From Larsenimonas salina (GTDB lineage Bacteria > Pseudomonadota > Gammaproteobacteria > Pseudomonadales > Halomonadaceae): a stretch of 64,000 bases of DNA. The notes beneath the pieces are model-generated. The model did no database searches and was not told the DNA's origin. It worked only from the letters and a program-made list of their open reading frames with translations. Position numbers and translations under genes: made by a program. The stretch is from contig NZ_JAMLJJ010000001.1 in NCBI RefSeq assembly GCF_023736155.1, forward strand, positions 620,001-684,000. Direction: 5' to 3'. Below, in pieces: positions 8,060 to 18,900 of the stretch (the first letter of the stretch is position 1; each line of letters starts with the position of its first letter).

Positions 8060-10567
8060 TCACACGAACCGGGGCGGGGGTCGATGCACATAGGTGTTAT
8101 CGATCCACTCCGGATAGCGCTCCCGCTCCTGCCAGACCGTATAGTGCAGCCGAGACAAGAGAATCGGGTCGTCGATCAGCTGAAGCTTGAGCGCGTTGGG
8201 CACTCCGTGCGGGCCATGCTCGAGCACTTCCTCGAGATAGCGCTTTCGGCTTCGCTCCAATGCGTCCGACTCACCATGACGAGCCACGCCCATTGCACAG
8301 GCGAAGGCGTTTTCGACCGGATCCACCACCGCATCGATGAAACGCGGCGTTTCCCGAAGCGCTTCAGCGTGGCGAACATAACGCTTGGTCGCCCGAAGCT
8401 CGCGCGCGGGCTTGGCCTCTTCCGGAATCAAAAACAGCCGCTTGCGCCGACTCTTGATGCCAAGGCCAACCTTGCTTGAAATTACCGAGACCGGAATCGA
8501 CAGGATCAGCGCACCAACGATCGGAGCCAGCCACCAGAGAAACCGGGGGTCGAGATACCAAACGCCCGCGGTCCAGACCAGACCCAATACCGTTTGTGGC
8601 CCGTGACGAACAACCGCTTCACGCCAGGGCGTTTCACTGCTGTCACGCGACGGTGATTTCCACTTGATCTGAATCCCGAGCAGCGCAGCCAAGACGAATC
8701 GGGTGTGAAAGAGCATTCGCACCGGGGCCAGCATCATCGAGAAAAGTGACTCAAGCACCATACTGAGCCCGAGCCGAGCACGGCCGCCGTAGAGCTTGGC
8801 GCCCTTGACCCACAAAAGGATGATACTGAGGATCTTGGGCAGAAACAGCAGGGTCAGCGTGGTGGAGAAAAGCGCCACCGCCTTGCCCGGATGCCATTCC
8901 GGCCATTGAGGGTGCAGCATGCCAGGTTCCGGGAAGTACACCGGCTCCGACATGGTGTGAATGCCAAGCATCACGGTCGAGAGCACCAGGAATAAGAACC
9001 AGAGCGGTGCCGACAGGTACGACATGACACCGGTCAGAAAGACCGCGCGGTGTACCGGGTGCATGCCTCGCACCATGAACAATCGGAAATTCATCAAATT
9101 GCCGTGACACCAGCGGCGATCGCGCTGAAGTTCTTCCAGGAGGCTCGGCGGCATTTCCTCGTAGCTTCCCGGCAGGTCATAGGCAATCCAGACACCCCAG
9201 CCTGCACGGCGCATCAGCGCGGCTTCAACGAAATCGTGTGAGAGAATTTCGCCGGCCAGGGCGCCCTTGCCCGGAAGCGGTGCAAGCGAGCAGTAATACA
9301 TGAACGGCTCAACACGAATGATCGCATTGTGCCCCCAGTAATGGGACTCACCCAGCTGCCAGAAGTGAAGGCCCGCGGTGAAGAGCGGCCCGTAGACACT
9401 GGTCGCAAACTGTTGAAGGCGCGAGTAAAGGTTATTACTGCCCGCCGCCACCGGCGCTGACTGGATGATGCCAGCATCGGGATTGGCTTCCATCAGCTGC
9501 ACCAGGCGCTTGAGGCAGTGACCGGTCATGACACTGTCTGCGTCAAGCACCAGCATGTAGCGATAGAGGCTGCCCCACCGGCGACAGAAGTCGTCGATGT
9601 TGCCGCTCTTGCGTTTTACACGACGTCGGCGACGGCGATAGAAGATGCGCCCGAACCCGTCGACCTCGCGGCAAAGCCGCATCCACGCGTGCTGCTCGGC
9701 CAGACACAGCTCGGGGTCATAGGTGTCACTCAACACGTAGAAATCGAACAGGTGGCCCTGACCGGTTTTCTGCACGGACTCATAGGTGGCCTTGAGGCCT
9801 GCAAAGACGCGGTCCACATCCTCGTTGCAGATCGGCATGACCAGGGCGGTACGTGCGCTGTCTACGATGTCGGCATCGGGCGTGGCCGAGGCCGTGATGC
9901 TGTAGCGATCACGTCCCTTGAGCAGCTGGAAAAAGCCCATGAGCGCGGTCCAGAACCCGGACGACACCCACGCAAACAGCAACGCGAACAACACAAGAAT
10001 CGCGATCTCGAGCGGCGTGGTGCCCTTGTACGGCAGAATCGACGTCATGTACATGACCGCCATTGCGCTTTGCGCAACGGTCAGCACCGCAAGCGTCCAA
10101 CGCCTGGCCGTACCGACCTTCTGCCAGTGATAGCGCTTGGGCGCGTCCGGTGCCTGCTGCTTGCGCTGCCACGGTTTGATCTCACCCCGCTTCAGCTTGA
10201 TCGACTTCGACATGCGCTTGAACGGACTGGTCGTCCAAGGCTTGGGCGCCATCGATGCACGGCTCACCGGGGGCGCCGTTGCGATGCGTACGCGCCCCTT
10301 GGGGTCATGGCCCAGCACGGCAGGCGGCGCCAAAGGGGAACTACCATAGGCCAGTTCCAGCCGCCTGAGCACGCTCAGACTGGCTGGATCCTGCCCCGGC
10401 TCGGCGGTATCCCCAGTGGTCCCTAGATAGCGGTGGAGTTGACTAAGGGTCAGGTCCGAAGAGCTGCCCGAGAGCAGCTTTCGACGTTCCTTGGGCTCAC
10501 TGGTCTCGAGCGCCAGGCGCTCGAGATAGTCCTGAGCCAAACTGATGTCGGATACGTTATCACTCAT
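8060..10567 (-). CDS. opgH: Glucans biosynthesis glucosyltransferase H
   Basis: Inner-membrane family-2 glycosyltransferase of 835 residues that polymerises UDP-glucose into the linear backbone of osmoregulated periplasmic glucans. After a soluble N-terminal region come two membrane segments, then the catalytic domain with [17 protein letters not shown], the DADS metal motif and [10 protein letters not shown] (QxxRW-like), followed by several more membrane spans and a basic C-terminal tail. The start chosen (MSDNVSD) overlaps the end of opgG by 8 bases; a longer frame inside opgG is unlikely to be used. Halophile and osmotic biology fits, but regulation is not evident here. Confidence 0.95.
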   Translation of the reverse strand: MSDNVSDISLAQDYLERLALETSEPKERRKLLSGSSSDLTLSQLHRYLGTTGDTAEPGQDPASLSVLRRLELAYGSSPLAPPAVLGHDPKGRVRIATAPPVSRASMAPKPWTTSPFKRMSKSIKLKRGEIKPWQRKQQAPDAPKRYHWQKVGTARRWTLAVLTVAQSAMAVMYMTSILPYKGTTPLEIAILVLFALLFAWVSSGFWTALMGFFQLLKGRDRYSITASATPDADIVDSARTALVMPICNEDVDRVFAGLKATYESVQKTGQGHLFDFYVLSDTYDPELCLAEQHAWMRLCREVDGFGRIFYRRRRRRVKRKSGNIDDFCRRWGSLYRYMLVLDADSVMTGHCLKRLVQLMEANPDAGIIQSAPVAAGSNNLYSRLQQFATSVYGPLFTAGLHFWQLGESHYWGHNAIIRVEPFMYYCSLAPLPGKGALAGEILSHDFVEAALMRRAGWGVWIAYDLPGSYEEMPPSLLEELQRDRRWCHGNLMNFRLFMVRGMHPVHRAVFLTGVMSYLSAPLWFLFLVLSTVMLGIHTMSEPVYFPEPGMLHPQWPEWHPGKAVALFSTTLTLLFLPKILSIILLWVKGAKLYGGRARLGLSMVLESLFSMMLAPVRMLFHTRFVLAALLGIQIKWKSPSRDSSETPWREAVVRHGPQTVLGLVWTAGVWYLDPRFLWWLAPIVGALILSIPVSVISSKVGLGIKSRRKRLFLIPEEAKPARELRATKRYVRHAEALRETPRFIDAVVDPVENAFACAMGVARHGESDALERSRKRYLEEVLEHGPHGVPNALKLQLIDDPILLSRLHYTVWQERERYPEWIDNTYVHRPPPRFV

Positions 10568-12152
10568 TGGCAGCTTGCAGCATGTAGCTCCAGGTTTCAG
10601 ACAGTGCACCGCCCTGTCCATCCGTCAGGTACGCACGCAGCTCGATCGGCTTGGCGTTGTCTTTCGGCTTGACGTTAAGCGTCAGACGATACCCACCCGT
10701 CGCGGGGTTCTTTTGAACCTCAGTGCGGCTGATATCACCGTTGTCTCCGGCACTCACGTTGGCCTTTGGCGTATTACTGCCATCGAGCGACTTGAGGTTC
10801 GGACCCTTGAAGTCGAGTACGAATTCGGTCGTGCCGTCGCTCTTGCGAATGAGATTATCCTGCAGCACCTCGCCCTGGCTGCGGCGGGTTTGGGACACCC
10901 AGGCGTTGTCCGGGCTATGGTATTTCGGCTCGTTCAACGTCCAGCTAATGCGGTAGTCGTAATTGAGCGGCTGATCGACGCCTGGAAGGTTGGTTGGACG
11001 CCAGTAGGCAACGATGTTGTCGTTGGTTTCATTCGGCGTCGGGATCTGCACCAGCTCGACCTGGCCTTGGCCCCAATCGTTGGTCGGCTGAATCCAGGCG
11101 CTCGGGCGCAGGTCGTAACGGTCGTGCAGGTCTTCATAATCGTGGAAGTCATGGCTTCGCTGCAGAAGACCAAAGCCGCGCGGACTATTGGCATCAAAGG
11201 AGTTGACCTGGAGCTTTTTGGGGTTTTGCAGCGGGCGCCAGAGCCAGTCATTGTCACCGGAATTCACGGCGAGACCGTTTGAATCATGAATCGCCGGGCG
11301 ATAGTTAAGTTGCCCATTAGGCTGACTCGGCCCGAACAGGAACATGCTGGTCAGCGGTGCAACACCAAGCTTGGTCACTTCGTGGCGACGGAAGATGCGC
11401 GATTTGACATCAACGACGCTGTCTTCACCCGGACGCAGGATAAAACGATACGCGCCGGTCATGCTCGGCGAGTCCATCAGGGCAAAGATGGTCAGGTATT
11501 TGTCGCCTTTTTCAGGCTTTGCAATCCAGAACTCCTTGAACCGCGGGAACTCCTCACCAGAGGACAGCGCCGTATCGATGGCAAGGCCGCGCCCGGAGAG
11601 ACCGTAACGCATGTTCTCGCCGATCACGCGGAAATAGCTCGCCCCCAGAAAGACCATCACTTCCTGTTTCGTGGCGCTGTTGATCGGGTAGTTGACCTTG
11701 AATCCTGCAAAACCAAGATCGGACAGCTTGGACTTATCGAGCTTTAGATCGCCAAAGTCGAAATCGTCCGGGGAGTATTTGACCTCATGAACATCATCGG
11801 CCTGCGGTCCATCGATTTCGTTGATGGTCACCGGCGTATCGTAGTGCATGCCCTGATGGAAAAAGCTCAGATCAAACGGCAGATTCTCATCGCGCCAAAG
11901 CGACTTGTCCGCTTTAAACTGAATTTTTGCATAATCCTTGTACTTGAGCTTGGCAAGCTCATCGGACAGGTTGCTTTCCGGCTGGGAATAGTTCTGCTTG
12001 GCAAGCGACTTGGCCTGGTCCGCTACGTCCTGAAAGCCAAAGGCGAAGGCCTGCTGAGCACAAAGGAGAGAAGCGAGGCTGAAGGCGATAAGGGGGAGAC
12101 GATGGGAGGCTCGGGGGGACTCTGAACGTTCAAAAGATCGATGGTGCGTCAC
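10560..12152 (-). CDS. opgG: Glucans biosynthesis protein G (periplasmic)
   Basis: Periplasmic protein of 530 residues required for making or branching osmoregulated glucans. It starts at GTG (12150-12152) behind GAGGAG and has a Sec signal peptide with a long charged lead (hydrophobic [14 protein letters not shown], cleavage after AQQAFA, near residue 37). The mature part has the OpgG hallmarks [26 protein letters not shown] and [18 protein letters not shown]. It is the first gene of the pair; opgH overlaps its stop. The 476 bases upstream are non-coding and hold possible control sites. Confidence 0.95.
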   Translation of the reverse strand: MTHHRSFERSESPRASHRLPLIAFSLASLLCAQQAFAFGFQDVADQAKSLAKQNYSQPESNLSDELAKLKYKDYAKIQFKADKSLWRDENLPFDLSFFHQGMHYDTPVTINEIDGPQADDVHEVKYSPDDFDFGDLKLDKSKLSDLGFAGFKVNYPINSATKQEVMVFLGASYFRVIGENMRYGLSGRGLAIDTALSSGEEFPRFKEFWIAKPEKGDKYLTIFALMDSPSMTGAYRFILRPGEDSVVDVKSRIFRRHEVTKLGVAPLTSMFLFGPSQPNGQLNYRPAIHDSNGLAVNSGDNDWLWRPLQNPKKLQVNSFDANSPRGFGLLQRSHDFHDYEDLHDRYDLRPSAWIQPTNDWGQGQVELVQIPTPNETNDNIVAYWRPTNLPGVDQPLNYDYRISWTLNEPKYHSPDNAWVSQTRRSQGEVLQDNLIRKSDGTTEFVLDFKGPNLKSLDGSNTPKANVSAGDNGDISRTEVQKNPATGGYRLTLNVKPKDNAKPIELRAYLTDGQGGALSETWSYMLQAANE

Positions 12153-12628
12153 GGATGACTCCTCATGCGCTGTCTGGATTCGGTATTATCGATGCGCCTA
12201 AACGCACAGGGCAACGCGCATCTTGACTTAAATCACATGCATTAAGCTATAAAGCATTGAGCGAATCAATATCCGGCAACGCTTAGGCAATATCTTCTTT
12301 TACTGTAATAACACGTGCTTAGCATTGTCTGGTCAGGCTATTAACGACTGCAGAACGCCGTTCTAAACAACAGACTACCAGATTTGCAGCAAAGACAATC
12401 TGCCATTCGTAACACGATGTGTCCTCGTAACACGTAACGCCCGCTCTGGCACAGTGCCGGGGTAACGGTATCTATCACGGTGTCAACGCGCTGAAGACAC
12501 TCCGGGAACATAAAACGAAAGTCGTATCGCCTTACTCAGCGCCCTCGCCAACAGACTTCCGCTACCCCCTCAAATACACAAAGGGTCAACCCAGCCAGAC
12601 CGATCCCTCAAACATGTTCGACCGTTTT
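12153..12628. other. Long non-coding region upstream of opgG
   Basis: 476 bases, clearly AT-richer than the genes beside it. It must hold the opgG promoter. I can see a TTGACTTAAATCAC element (12223-12236) resembling an FNR/ANR box, the palindrome AGAACGCCGTTCT (12352-12364), and a direct repeat TCGTAACACG (12407-12416 and 12425-12434, centres 18 bases apart). No supported coding sequence is seen on either strand. Confidence 0.6.
12223..12236. promoter_or_regulatory. Possible FNR/ANR-like box upstream of opgG
   Basis: TTGACttaaATCAC matches the FNR/ANR consensus TTGAT-N4-ATCAA at 8 of 10 defined positions. Its centre is about 78 bases before the opgG GTG. The same TTGACT could instead be the -35 of a plus-strand promoter with TATAAA at 12248-12253, although the 19-base spacer is long. 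Neither reading is proven. Confidence 0.3.
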
Positions 12629-13822
12629 TTACTCGGACTTACAGGAAAAAACGCGTTTGATGTACCCCAACCAGAGCAAACCGCCGACCACCGGTGCACA
12701 CACGCCACCAAGCACCAAATACGCTGAGACCGGCACATGGGCAAAAAGCGTGGCAAGCCCCGCCCCACCGCTCATCTGAAAGCACCCAAACAGGGCCGAG
12801 GCACTGCCTGCACGGTCAGGAAACGCCTCGAGCGCCAAACTGACGGCCGAGCCGAGTGCAAGGGAAAACCCGGCCGTGAACAGCGCAACCGGTGCCATGA
12901 AGCCAACCACGGATGTCCCCCAGAGTGCGAACGAGAGAAAGAACATGAGGCCCGAAACCACAATCAGACATGTTCCGCCAACAAAAGTAGGTACACGGCC
13001 CAGTCGCTCGATCAACCGCGTCGCCCCGAAGAAGCTTACGACATTGATCAGGGCATTGGCCCCGAACACAAGCCCGAACTGCCACTGACTCAATCCCAGC
13101 GTATCAACCAGCAGCACCGGCGAGGCCGTCACGTAAATAAGCACTGCTCCCATACCTATCGCGGCAAACGTTGCAAAGAACATGAACCGTGCATAGGCGA
13201 GCATCGGTAGAAATCGATGCAGATGATAAAGCGTACCGAGCGAGCGCTTTGAAGCAGGTAGGGTCTCAGGCAGAAAGCGAGCGCACATCACACAGGTCAA
13301 CAGCGCAAAAACCGCCATGAACAAAAAGGTGCTTCGCCAGCCGGCAAGGCTTGCAAGCATGCCACCAAGCGCCGGTGCAAGCGCTGGAATGATGCACAGC
13401 GAACCATTCAAGTAGCTGTAGATCTGTGCGCCGCGCTGAGGTGTGAACGCATCTCGCACCGCCGAGAAGGCAACGACGGTTGCGACACAGGCCCCCATAC
13501 CCTGTAGAAAGCGCGCGGTATACATCAACGAAAGCGTCGGGGAGAACGCCCCCAGCACCGCACCGAGGGCGTATAAAAAGCAGCCGGCCAAAGCCCAGCG
13601 CTTTCGCCCGTGACGATCGGTCAAGGGCCCGACCAACAGTTGCCCGATGCCGACCGTGAACAAAAAAAGCGTGATGGTAAGCTGCAGCTCAGCGTTATCG
13701 CCCTCGAAATCACTGCGCATCAATGGCATCGAGGGCAGATAGATATCCACGCCAAGCGGCGTGAGCATGACCAGAAGTACCAGAAGTACGGGCCAGAAAC
13801 GCCCGCCGCTCGCCGATGACAT
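12629..13822 (-). CDS. Bcr/CflA-type multidrug efflux MFS transporter
   Basis: Major-facilitator drug:proton antiporter of 397 residues with twelve predicted membrane spans. The Bcr/CflA signature is visible: DIYLPSMP in helix 1, the GQLLVGPLTDRHGRKR loop, and RFLQGMGACVATVVAFSAVRD with the antiporter-type helices 4-5. The family exports compounds such as bicyclomycin, chloramphenicol or sulfonamides; the actual substrate here is unknown. It has its own transcript, divergent from the formate/nitrite-family gene. Confidence 0.88.
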   Translation of the reverse strand: MSSASGGRFWPVLLVLLVMLTPLGVDIYLPSMPLMRSDFEGDNAELQLTITLFLFTVGIGQLLVGPLTDRHGRKRWALAGCFLYALGAVLGAFSPTLSLMYTARFLQGMGACVATVVAFSAVRDAFTPQRGAQIYSYLNGSLCIIPALAPALGGMLASLAGWRSTFLFMAVFALLTCVMCARFLPETLPASKRSLGTLYHLHRFLPMLAYARFMFFATFAAIGMGAVLIYVTASPVLLVDTLGLSQWQFGLVFGANALINVVSFFGATRLIERLGRVPTFVGGTCLIVVSGLMFFLSFALWGTSVVGFMAPVALFTAGFSLALGSAVSLALEAFPDRAGSASALFGCFQMSGGAGLATLFAHVPVSAYLVLGGVCAPVVGGLLWLGYIKRVFSCKSE

Positions 13823-14028
13823 ACGACTTATCCTTTTTTGAGCAATGTTCTAAATTAAAGAGAAACGTTAAAGAGAAAGGGCCGTTTGCTTGATTGTGTG
13901 GTGGTCATGTTTGAACTGCAGCGATCCGACATCGCGTATTTCAGACCTCTGTTAATATTGAAGACTTGACCGGTACACGTCCCGCAAACTCCCGATTGCC
14001 TTTTCCTCAGCATGGACACCGATACTGT

Positions 14029-15000
14029 ATGGGCAGTGACAATAACGCACCCTCGAATCAAGCAAGTGATGAACAGCACGAAGCCAGTGCAAAGGCGCAG
14101 GCACGCGACGAGCAGGAAAAGGCCCTTGAAAGCCAAAATGAAGGCAGTGAGGCGCTCGACACCAAAAATCTGCCCTCGCAGGCGGCCGCCGTACATGAAC
14201 GGCTTCGCATCGACGGCGAGAAGGAGCTCGAGCGAGACACCTTTGCCCTGATGTGGTCGGCCATTGCCGCCGGCATTTCCATGAGCGCATCGATGATGGC
14301 CAAGGGCGTTTTGCACACGCACCTGCCGCCGGATTCAGGCGTCAGCTTTCTGATCGAAAACCTGGGCTACACCCTCGGTTTCATCATCGTGATTCTGGCT
14401 CGCCAACAGCTATTTACCGAAAACACCGTCACGGCGGTTCTACCGGCCATGAGCCACCCGAACCTTAAAAATCTGATCTGTCTGTTGCGGTTATGGGGCG
14501 TTGTCCTTCTTGGCAACATTGTCGGCGCGGGGCTTGCCGCATTCACCTTCTTGCATTTGCCCATGTTTACAACCGAGGTGTCGGAATCCTTTGTCACCAT
14601 CGGGGAGCATGTCATGGAAAATTCGGCGTTCGAGATGTTCGCCAAGGGCATCGTGGCCGGCTGGCTGATCGCGACCCTTGTGTGGGTCATGCCGTCTGTT
14701 GAGCAGGCCAAGGTCTGGATCATTTTAATCGTGACCTATTTCGTGGCGATCGGCGAGTTTACCCACATCATCGTAGGCTCAAGCGAAGTGCTCTATCTTG
14801 TGTTCGACGGCAAGGCCACCTGGGGCGATTTCCTGTTTCATTTCGGATTGCCGACGCTTTTCGGCAACATCATGGGCGGCACATTCATCTTTGCGTTAAT
14901 AAGCCATGCCCAGATTCGAAACGACATGGATGTACAGCGCCAAGGCAAACGCGGCGCCTGGCTCTACAAGCAGCGCGTCAACGGCAAGCGCAGCAAGTAA
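14029..15000 (+). CDS. Formate/nitrite transporter family channel (YfdC-like)
   Basis: Integral membrane protein of 323 residues. A hydrophilic, charged N-terminal region of about 70 residues (many Glu, Ala, Gln, Lys) is followed by six hydrophobic segments with FNT-type features: SAIAAGISMSASMMAKG, GFIIVILARQQLFTENTVTAVLP, and FTHIIVGSSEVLYLVF. Long charged N-termini are typical of the YfdC subgroup rather than FocA/NirC. The ATG start is preferred over an in-frame TTG at 13966, though neither has a strong ribosome site. Substrate is unknown; a small-anion channel is the family expectation. Confidence 0.82.
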   Translation: MGSDNNAPSNQASDEQHEASAKAQARDEQEKALESQNEGSEALDTKNLPSQAAAVHERLRIDGEKELERDTFALMWSAIAAGISMSASMMAKGVLHTHLPPDSGVSFLIENLGYTLGFIIVILARQQLFTENTVTAVLPAMSHPNLKNLICLLRLWGVVLLGNIVGAGLAAFTFLHLPMFTTEVSESFVTIGEHVMENSAFEMFAKGIVAGWLIATLVWVMPSVEQAKVWIILIVTYFVAIGEFTHIIVGSSEVLYLVFDGKATWGDFLFHFGLPTLFGNIMGGTFIFALISHAQIRNDMDVQRQGKRGAWLYKQRVNGKRSK

Positions 15001-15019
15001 TCAAGGTGTCTTGCCATAC

Positions 15020-15047
15020 AAAAGGGCCGGCGTATGCCGGCCCTTTT
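15020..15047. terminator. Terminator after the FNT-family gene
   Basis: AAAGGGCCGGC / GCCGGCCCTTT with loop GTAT, followed by T residues and preceded by A residues. It serves the plus-strand channel gene and probably also the minus-strand 81-residue gene that ends at 15073. Confidence 0.9.
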
Positions 15048-15072
15048 TCGTGATCGTCTTCGACCGAAAACG

Positions 15073-15318
15073 TCAGTGCACGGTCGAGGACGGAAGTTCT
15101 TCGTCGTCAGAAGGTTCACCGTTTTCCCAGAGCTTCGAGCGCGTCAGCGCATGATCAATCATTTCGCGGGCGATTTCGAACCGGCTGTCGCGCAGCATAT
15201 CGATGGCATCGTCTGAAAACCGGATGCTCACCAGTGCTTCATCCTCGCTGTCGGATGGGCGAAGCACCACTTCACCATTCGAGAGCTCGACGATTTCAAG
15301 TATGGCTGTGTCAGACAC
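15073..15318 (-). CDS. Small conserved acidic hypothetical protein
   Basis: 81 residues, acidic, starting at GTG (15316-15318) with AGGTGA just upstream. It reads as a compact domain (ILEIVELSNGEVVLRPSD, then VSIRFSDDAIDMLRD and FEIAREMIDHALTR) with a short acidic tail. No membrane or signal segment. It sits beyond the terminator of the topA operon, so it needs its own promoter in the roughly 50 bases upstream. Small proteins of this kind are found near topA/sulA in pseudomonads, from memory; function unknown. Confidence 0.7.
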   Translation of the reverse strand: MSDTAILEIVELSNGEVVLRPSDSEDEALVSIRFSDDAIDMLRDSRFEIAREMIDHALTRSKLWENGEPSDDEELPSSTVH

Positions 15319-15372
15319 GGGTCACCTCATCTGTCAGGCCAACAGGTCAGCTAGGAACCGCCAGCCATGAAT

Positions 15373-15402
15373 AAAAAACGACCATGGTTAAGACCATGGT
15401 CG
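15373..15402 (-). terminator. Terminator of the topA operon
   Basis: A perfect 10-base stem CGACCATGGT / ACCATGGTCG (15379-15388 and 15393-15402) with loop TAAG. Read on the minus strand it is followed by TTTTTTAT, so it ends the topA-DUF6586 transcript. Confidence 0.9.
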
Positions 15403-15440
15403 CCAAATAGCGTCAGTTTACCACCGAAGCGCGCGAAGCG

Positions 15441-15905
15441 TCACCACTCCTCGTTGGTCGAGCGCAGGGCGCCAGCCAGCGCCTTTAGTGCGCCCGCAGC
15501 GTCATCCACCGTATCGCGCTGAGTACGTCGCGATGTCGCGATCATCGATGCGCTCGAGGTCACCGCGACGGGCCCGCTCGGGCGACCATCGATCGCATCG
15601 AGGCAACTCATGAACCGTGAGAGCCAGCTGTCACCGTCAGTGAGCAGCGACTTGATCTGTGAGAGCTCAGCCTGGGCGATGTCTTCGCCGGCAAGCTGTT
15701 CACGCCAGTGAGCGACGCCCCAGGCGCGCATATCGTCGAGTTCTCTCAAGAGCGAGACAAGCCCGCGCTCGAGCATCAACGCGGCCGCCCGTTCGAATGC
15801 AGCCTGCTGCGCGCGGTGTTCGATGTCATCCTGGCCTTGAGGCGTCTGTGCCAGAAGCAGCCCGGCGTGATAAAGCCATTGATTGGTTTCGCCGCGCTGA
15901 CTCAT
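15441..15905 (-). CDS. DUF6586-like protein downstream of topA
   Basis: 154 residues, helical and hydrophilic, with N-terminus [19 protein letters not shown] and many Leu/Ala heptads. Its ATG overlaps the topA stop as ATGA, so it is translationally coupled to topoisomerase I. A gene of this type directly after or near topA is, to my memory, a conserved feature of pseudomonads and relatives. No catalytic motif is visible and the role is unknown; partnership with TopA is inference from position only. Confidence 0.72.
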   Translation of the reverse strand: MSQRGETNQWLYHAGLLLAQTPQGQDDIEHRAQQAAFERAAALMLERGLVSLLRELDDMRAWGVAHWREQLAGEDIAQAELSQIKSLLTDGDSWLSRFMSCLDAIDGRPSGPVAVTSSASMIATSRRTQRDTVDDAAGALKALAGALRSTNEEW

Positions 15906-18556
15906 TCACCCTCTCCCTTGGCCGGCTTCTTGCGCTTGTCCTCCACCTGCCAGCGGCCATCATCATAGGTGGCCTTCCAGCCGGACGCCTTGCCGCTTTC
16001 ATTATCGGTCATGACGTACTGCGACTTGGTCTTGCGCGAGAATCGGATCTGCGCGTCGCGACCGTCCGGGTCCTGACTCGGTGCCCCCAAAAGGAAATGG
16101 TACTTTTCCGGCAGCTCGTCCTTGTGCGCCTTCAGCTCACTGACCAAAGGCGGACGCGTTTCGCGATTTTTCGGAAATTGACTGGCGGCCAGGAACAGGC
16201 CACTGGCGCCGTCACGAAGCACATAGTGGTCATCGACCTTTTGACAGGCAAGCTCCGGCATGTCGATGGGGTCCATCTTGGGCGGCGCCGGCTCGCCGCT
16301 TTTCAAAAGCTTGCGGGTGTTCTTGCACGCCTCGTTGGTGCAGCCGAAGTACTTGCCGAACCGGCCCGACTTCAACTGCATGTCAGCCCCGCACTTGTCG
16401 CACTCAATGGTCGGGCCTTCGTAGCCCTTGATGCGGAACTTTCCGTGTTCGATTTCATAGCCGCTGCAGTCCGGGCTGTTGCCACAGACGTGAAGCCTTC
16501 GATGCTCATCGATCAAGTAGCTGTCCATGGCGGTGCCACAGGTCGGGCAACGGCGCTTGGCGCGCAGCGCATCGGTTTCAGCGTCTTCATCGGCATCGGC
16601 CGCCACCGCCTCTTCGCCCGGCAGCAGGTCGATGGTCTGCTTGCAGCGCTCCTTGGGCGGCAGACTGTAGCCTGAACAGCCCAGAAACACGCCGGTCGAG
16701 GCCGTGCGAATCTGCATGTGACGGCCGCAGTTGGGACAGTCGATGTCGGTCTCCACCGGCGTATTGGGCCGCATGCCCTCTTCGCTTTCGGCATGCGCAA
16801 GCTTTTGGCTGAAATCACCGTAGAATGCGTCCAACAGCGCCTTCCAGTCACGCTTGCCATCGGCGACATCGTCAAGCTCGCCTTCCATTTCGGCGGTAAA
16901 CCCGTAGTCGAGCAAGTTCTTGAACGACTCGGTCAGCCGGTCGGTCACGATCTCGCCGAGCTTTTCGGCGTAGAACCGACGGTTTTCAAGGCGGACGTAG
17001 CCACGCTCCTGAATGGTCGAGATGATGGCCGCATAGGTGGACGGGCGACCGATGCCGCGCTTTTCAAGCTCCTTGACCAGGCTTGCCTCGGTATAGCGCG
17101 CTACCGGCTTGGTGAAGTGCTGCTGGGGGTCGAGCTTTTTGAGCGTGAGGGGTTCGCCCTCCTTGAGATCCGGCAGTTCCTGGTCGTCCTGTTTGCCGCC
17201 GGGGCGCTGAACACGGGTATAACCATCGAACACCAGAACCCGGCCTTTCGCCCGCAGCTCATAGCCGTCGGTCTCGATCGTGAGCGTGGTGGACTTGTAG
17301 CTGGCCGGCACCATCTGACATGCAACGAACTGGCGCCAGATCAGCTCGTAAAGCCGCTCCGCGTCACGCTCCATTCCTGCCAAATCGCTTGCGGTACGGC
17401 TCACATCACTCGGTCGAATCGCCTCGTGCGCTTCCTGAGCCCCTTCCTTGCTGGAATAGAGAATCGGTGACTCGGGCAGGTATGCCTCACCGTACTGCTC
17501 GGTGATGTGCGCTCTCGCCATCTCGACGGCGTCTTTCGACAAATTGGTCGAGTCGGTACGCATATAGGTGATGTAGCCGGCCTCATACAAGCGCTGCGCG
17601 AGCGTCATGGTTTTCTTGACCGAAAACCCGAGCCGGCCACTGGCCGCCTGCTGAAGCGTCGACGTAATGTAGGGCGCACCCGGCTTGCTGCTGGTCGGCT
17701 TGTCCTCGCGGGCACGAATCACGTAGCTTGCGCCGCGCAACGCCTTCAAGTGCGCGTCGGTTTCTGCCTCAGAAGTGGGCCGGAACGCCTTGCCCTGATG
17801 CCGAGCGACCTCGAAACGAAGCTGATGGTTGCCGCTGCTTTCAAGATCCGCGTGCAGGTCCCAGAACTCTTCCGGCACGAACGCACGAATTTCTCGCTCA
17901 CGATCAACGATCAGACGTACCGCGACCGACTGCACTCGCCCTGCCGACAGCCCTCGGGCCACCTTGCCCCACAAAAGCGGCGACACCATGAAGCCGACCA
18001 CGCGATCCAGAAAACGTCGCGCCTGCTGGGCACTGACGCGGTCCGTATTGAGCTCGCTCGGGGTCTTGAACGCGTTTTGAATCGCGTTTTTGGTGATCTC
18101 GTTGAACACCACCCGGCGATAGCGGGATTCATCGCCACCGATCACCTCTTTAAGATGCCAGGCAATCGCTTCCCCTTCGCGGTCAAGGTCGGTCGCGAGA
18201 TAGACAGCATCAGCGGTTTCGGCCAGGCGCTTCAGCTCATCGACCACCTTTTCCTTGCCGGGCAGCACCTCATAGCGTGCATCCCAGTTGTTGTAGGGAT
18301 CGATGCCCATGCGACGAATCAGCTGCTGACGCGCTTTCTGCTGTTTGTAGACGGCCTTTTCCTCCGGCGACATCTTGCGTGTCGCTGCCGCCTGTTTGGC
18401 GCGGTCGCTCGGGTCGGTCGCCGATTTGGCGGAGCCGCTGGTCGGCAGGTCACGAATATGACCGACGCTCGACTTCACCACATAGTCGTTGCCGAGGTAT
18501 TTGTTGATTGTCTTGGCCTTTGCGGGCGACTCGACAATCACCAGTGACTTACCCAT
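15902..18556 (-). CDS. topA: DNA topoisomerase I
   Basis: Type IA topoisomerase of 884 residues that relaxes negative supercoils. The Toprim domain starts at once ([15 protein letters not shown]), the acidic [11 protein letters not shown] motif follows, and the catalytic tyrosine lies in [11 protein letters not shown] (about Tyr331). The C-terminal region has three Cys4-type zinc ribbons ([16 protein letters not shown] and CDKCGADM segments) and a further domain without cysteine pairs at the very end. Size and layout fit gammaproteobacterial TopA. A small gene overlaps its stop. Confidence 0.98.
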   Translation of the reverse strand: MGKSLVIVESPAKAKTINKYLGNDYVVKSSVGHIRDLPTSGSAKSATDPSDRAKQAAATRKMSPEEKAVYKQQKARQQLIRRMGIDPYNNWDARYEVLPGKEKVVDELKRLAETADAVYLATDLDREGEAIAWHLKEVIGGDESRYRRVVFNEITKNAIQNAFKTPSELNTDRVSAQQARRFLDRVVGFMVSPLLWGKVARGLSAGRVQSVAVRLIVDREREIRAFVPEEFWDLHADLESSGNHQLRFEVARHQGKAFRPTSEAETDAHLKALRGASYVIRAREDKPTSSKPGAPYITSTLQQAASGRLGFSVKKTMTLAQRLYEAGYITYMRTDSTNLSKDAVEMARAHITEQYGEAYLPESPILYSSKEGAQEAHEAIRPSDVSRTASDLAGMERDAERLYELIWRQFVACQMVPASYKSTTLTIETDGYELRAKGRVLVFDGYTRVQRPGGKQDDQELPDLKEGEPLTLKKLDPQQHFTKPVARYTEASLVKELEKRGIGRPSTYAAIISTIQERGYVRLENRRFYAEKLGEIVTDRLTESFKNLLDYGFTAEMEGELDDVADGKRDWKALLDAFYGDFSQKLAHAESEEGMRPNTPVETDIDCPNCGRHMQIRTASTGVFLGCSGYSLPPKERCKQTIDLLPGEEAVAADADEDAETDALRAKRRCPTCGTAMDSYLIDEHRRLHVCGNSPDCSGYEIEHGKFRIKGYEGPTIECDKCGADMQLKSGRFGKYFGCTNEACKNTRKLLKSGEPAPPKMDPIDMPELACQKVDDHYVLRDGASGLFLAASQFPKNRETRPPLVSELKAHKDELPEKYHFLLGAPSQDPDGRDAQIRFSRKTKSQYVMTDNESGKASGWKATYDDGRWQVEDKRKKPAKGEGE

Positions 18557-18900
18557 AGCTTTCCATCTCCCGCGTCAGCAGCTCAGGAGCAAGCAAGGCA
18601 TGGCCTGCTGCTGCATGTTCAAAAATGCGCCTACACTACCTGAGCGCCATGGCAAGCGCCAGTCGAAGCAAGGCGGGTCTATATAAGGACAGTCTTTGAC
18701 AGAGGCGTCGCTGCATTGGAATATTCAGCGGCGAGTTTGATGCATCTAGTGTTAAAGTAATAACGCAAAACCAATCGCCTTTGCCAATCCGCAGAGAATG
18801 CCAAAGGTGAAATGAACCGTGATATCGCGAAGCACTTGCTTTGCGCGTGGCCAAATGCAGTTTTTTCTGCATGCATTTACCGCCCAAGGAGACAAACCTC
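18557..18900. other. Divergent region between topA and pyk
   Basis: 344 non-coding bases that must hold promoters for both genes. Just before the pyk ribosome site is a short hairpin, ATGCAG-TTTTTT-CTGCAT, near 18855-18875, with an alternative pairing AAATGCA / TGCATTT. No further gene is supported. Confidence 0.5.

Noticed and set aside
17507-18547. Open frame of about 346 codons opposite topA
   Set aside because: Shadow of the topA codon bias; composition is Arg/His/Gln-rich without any family pattern.
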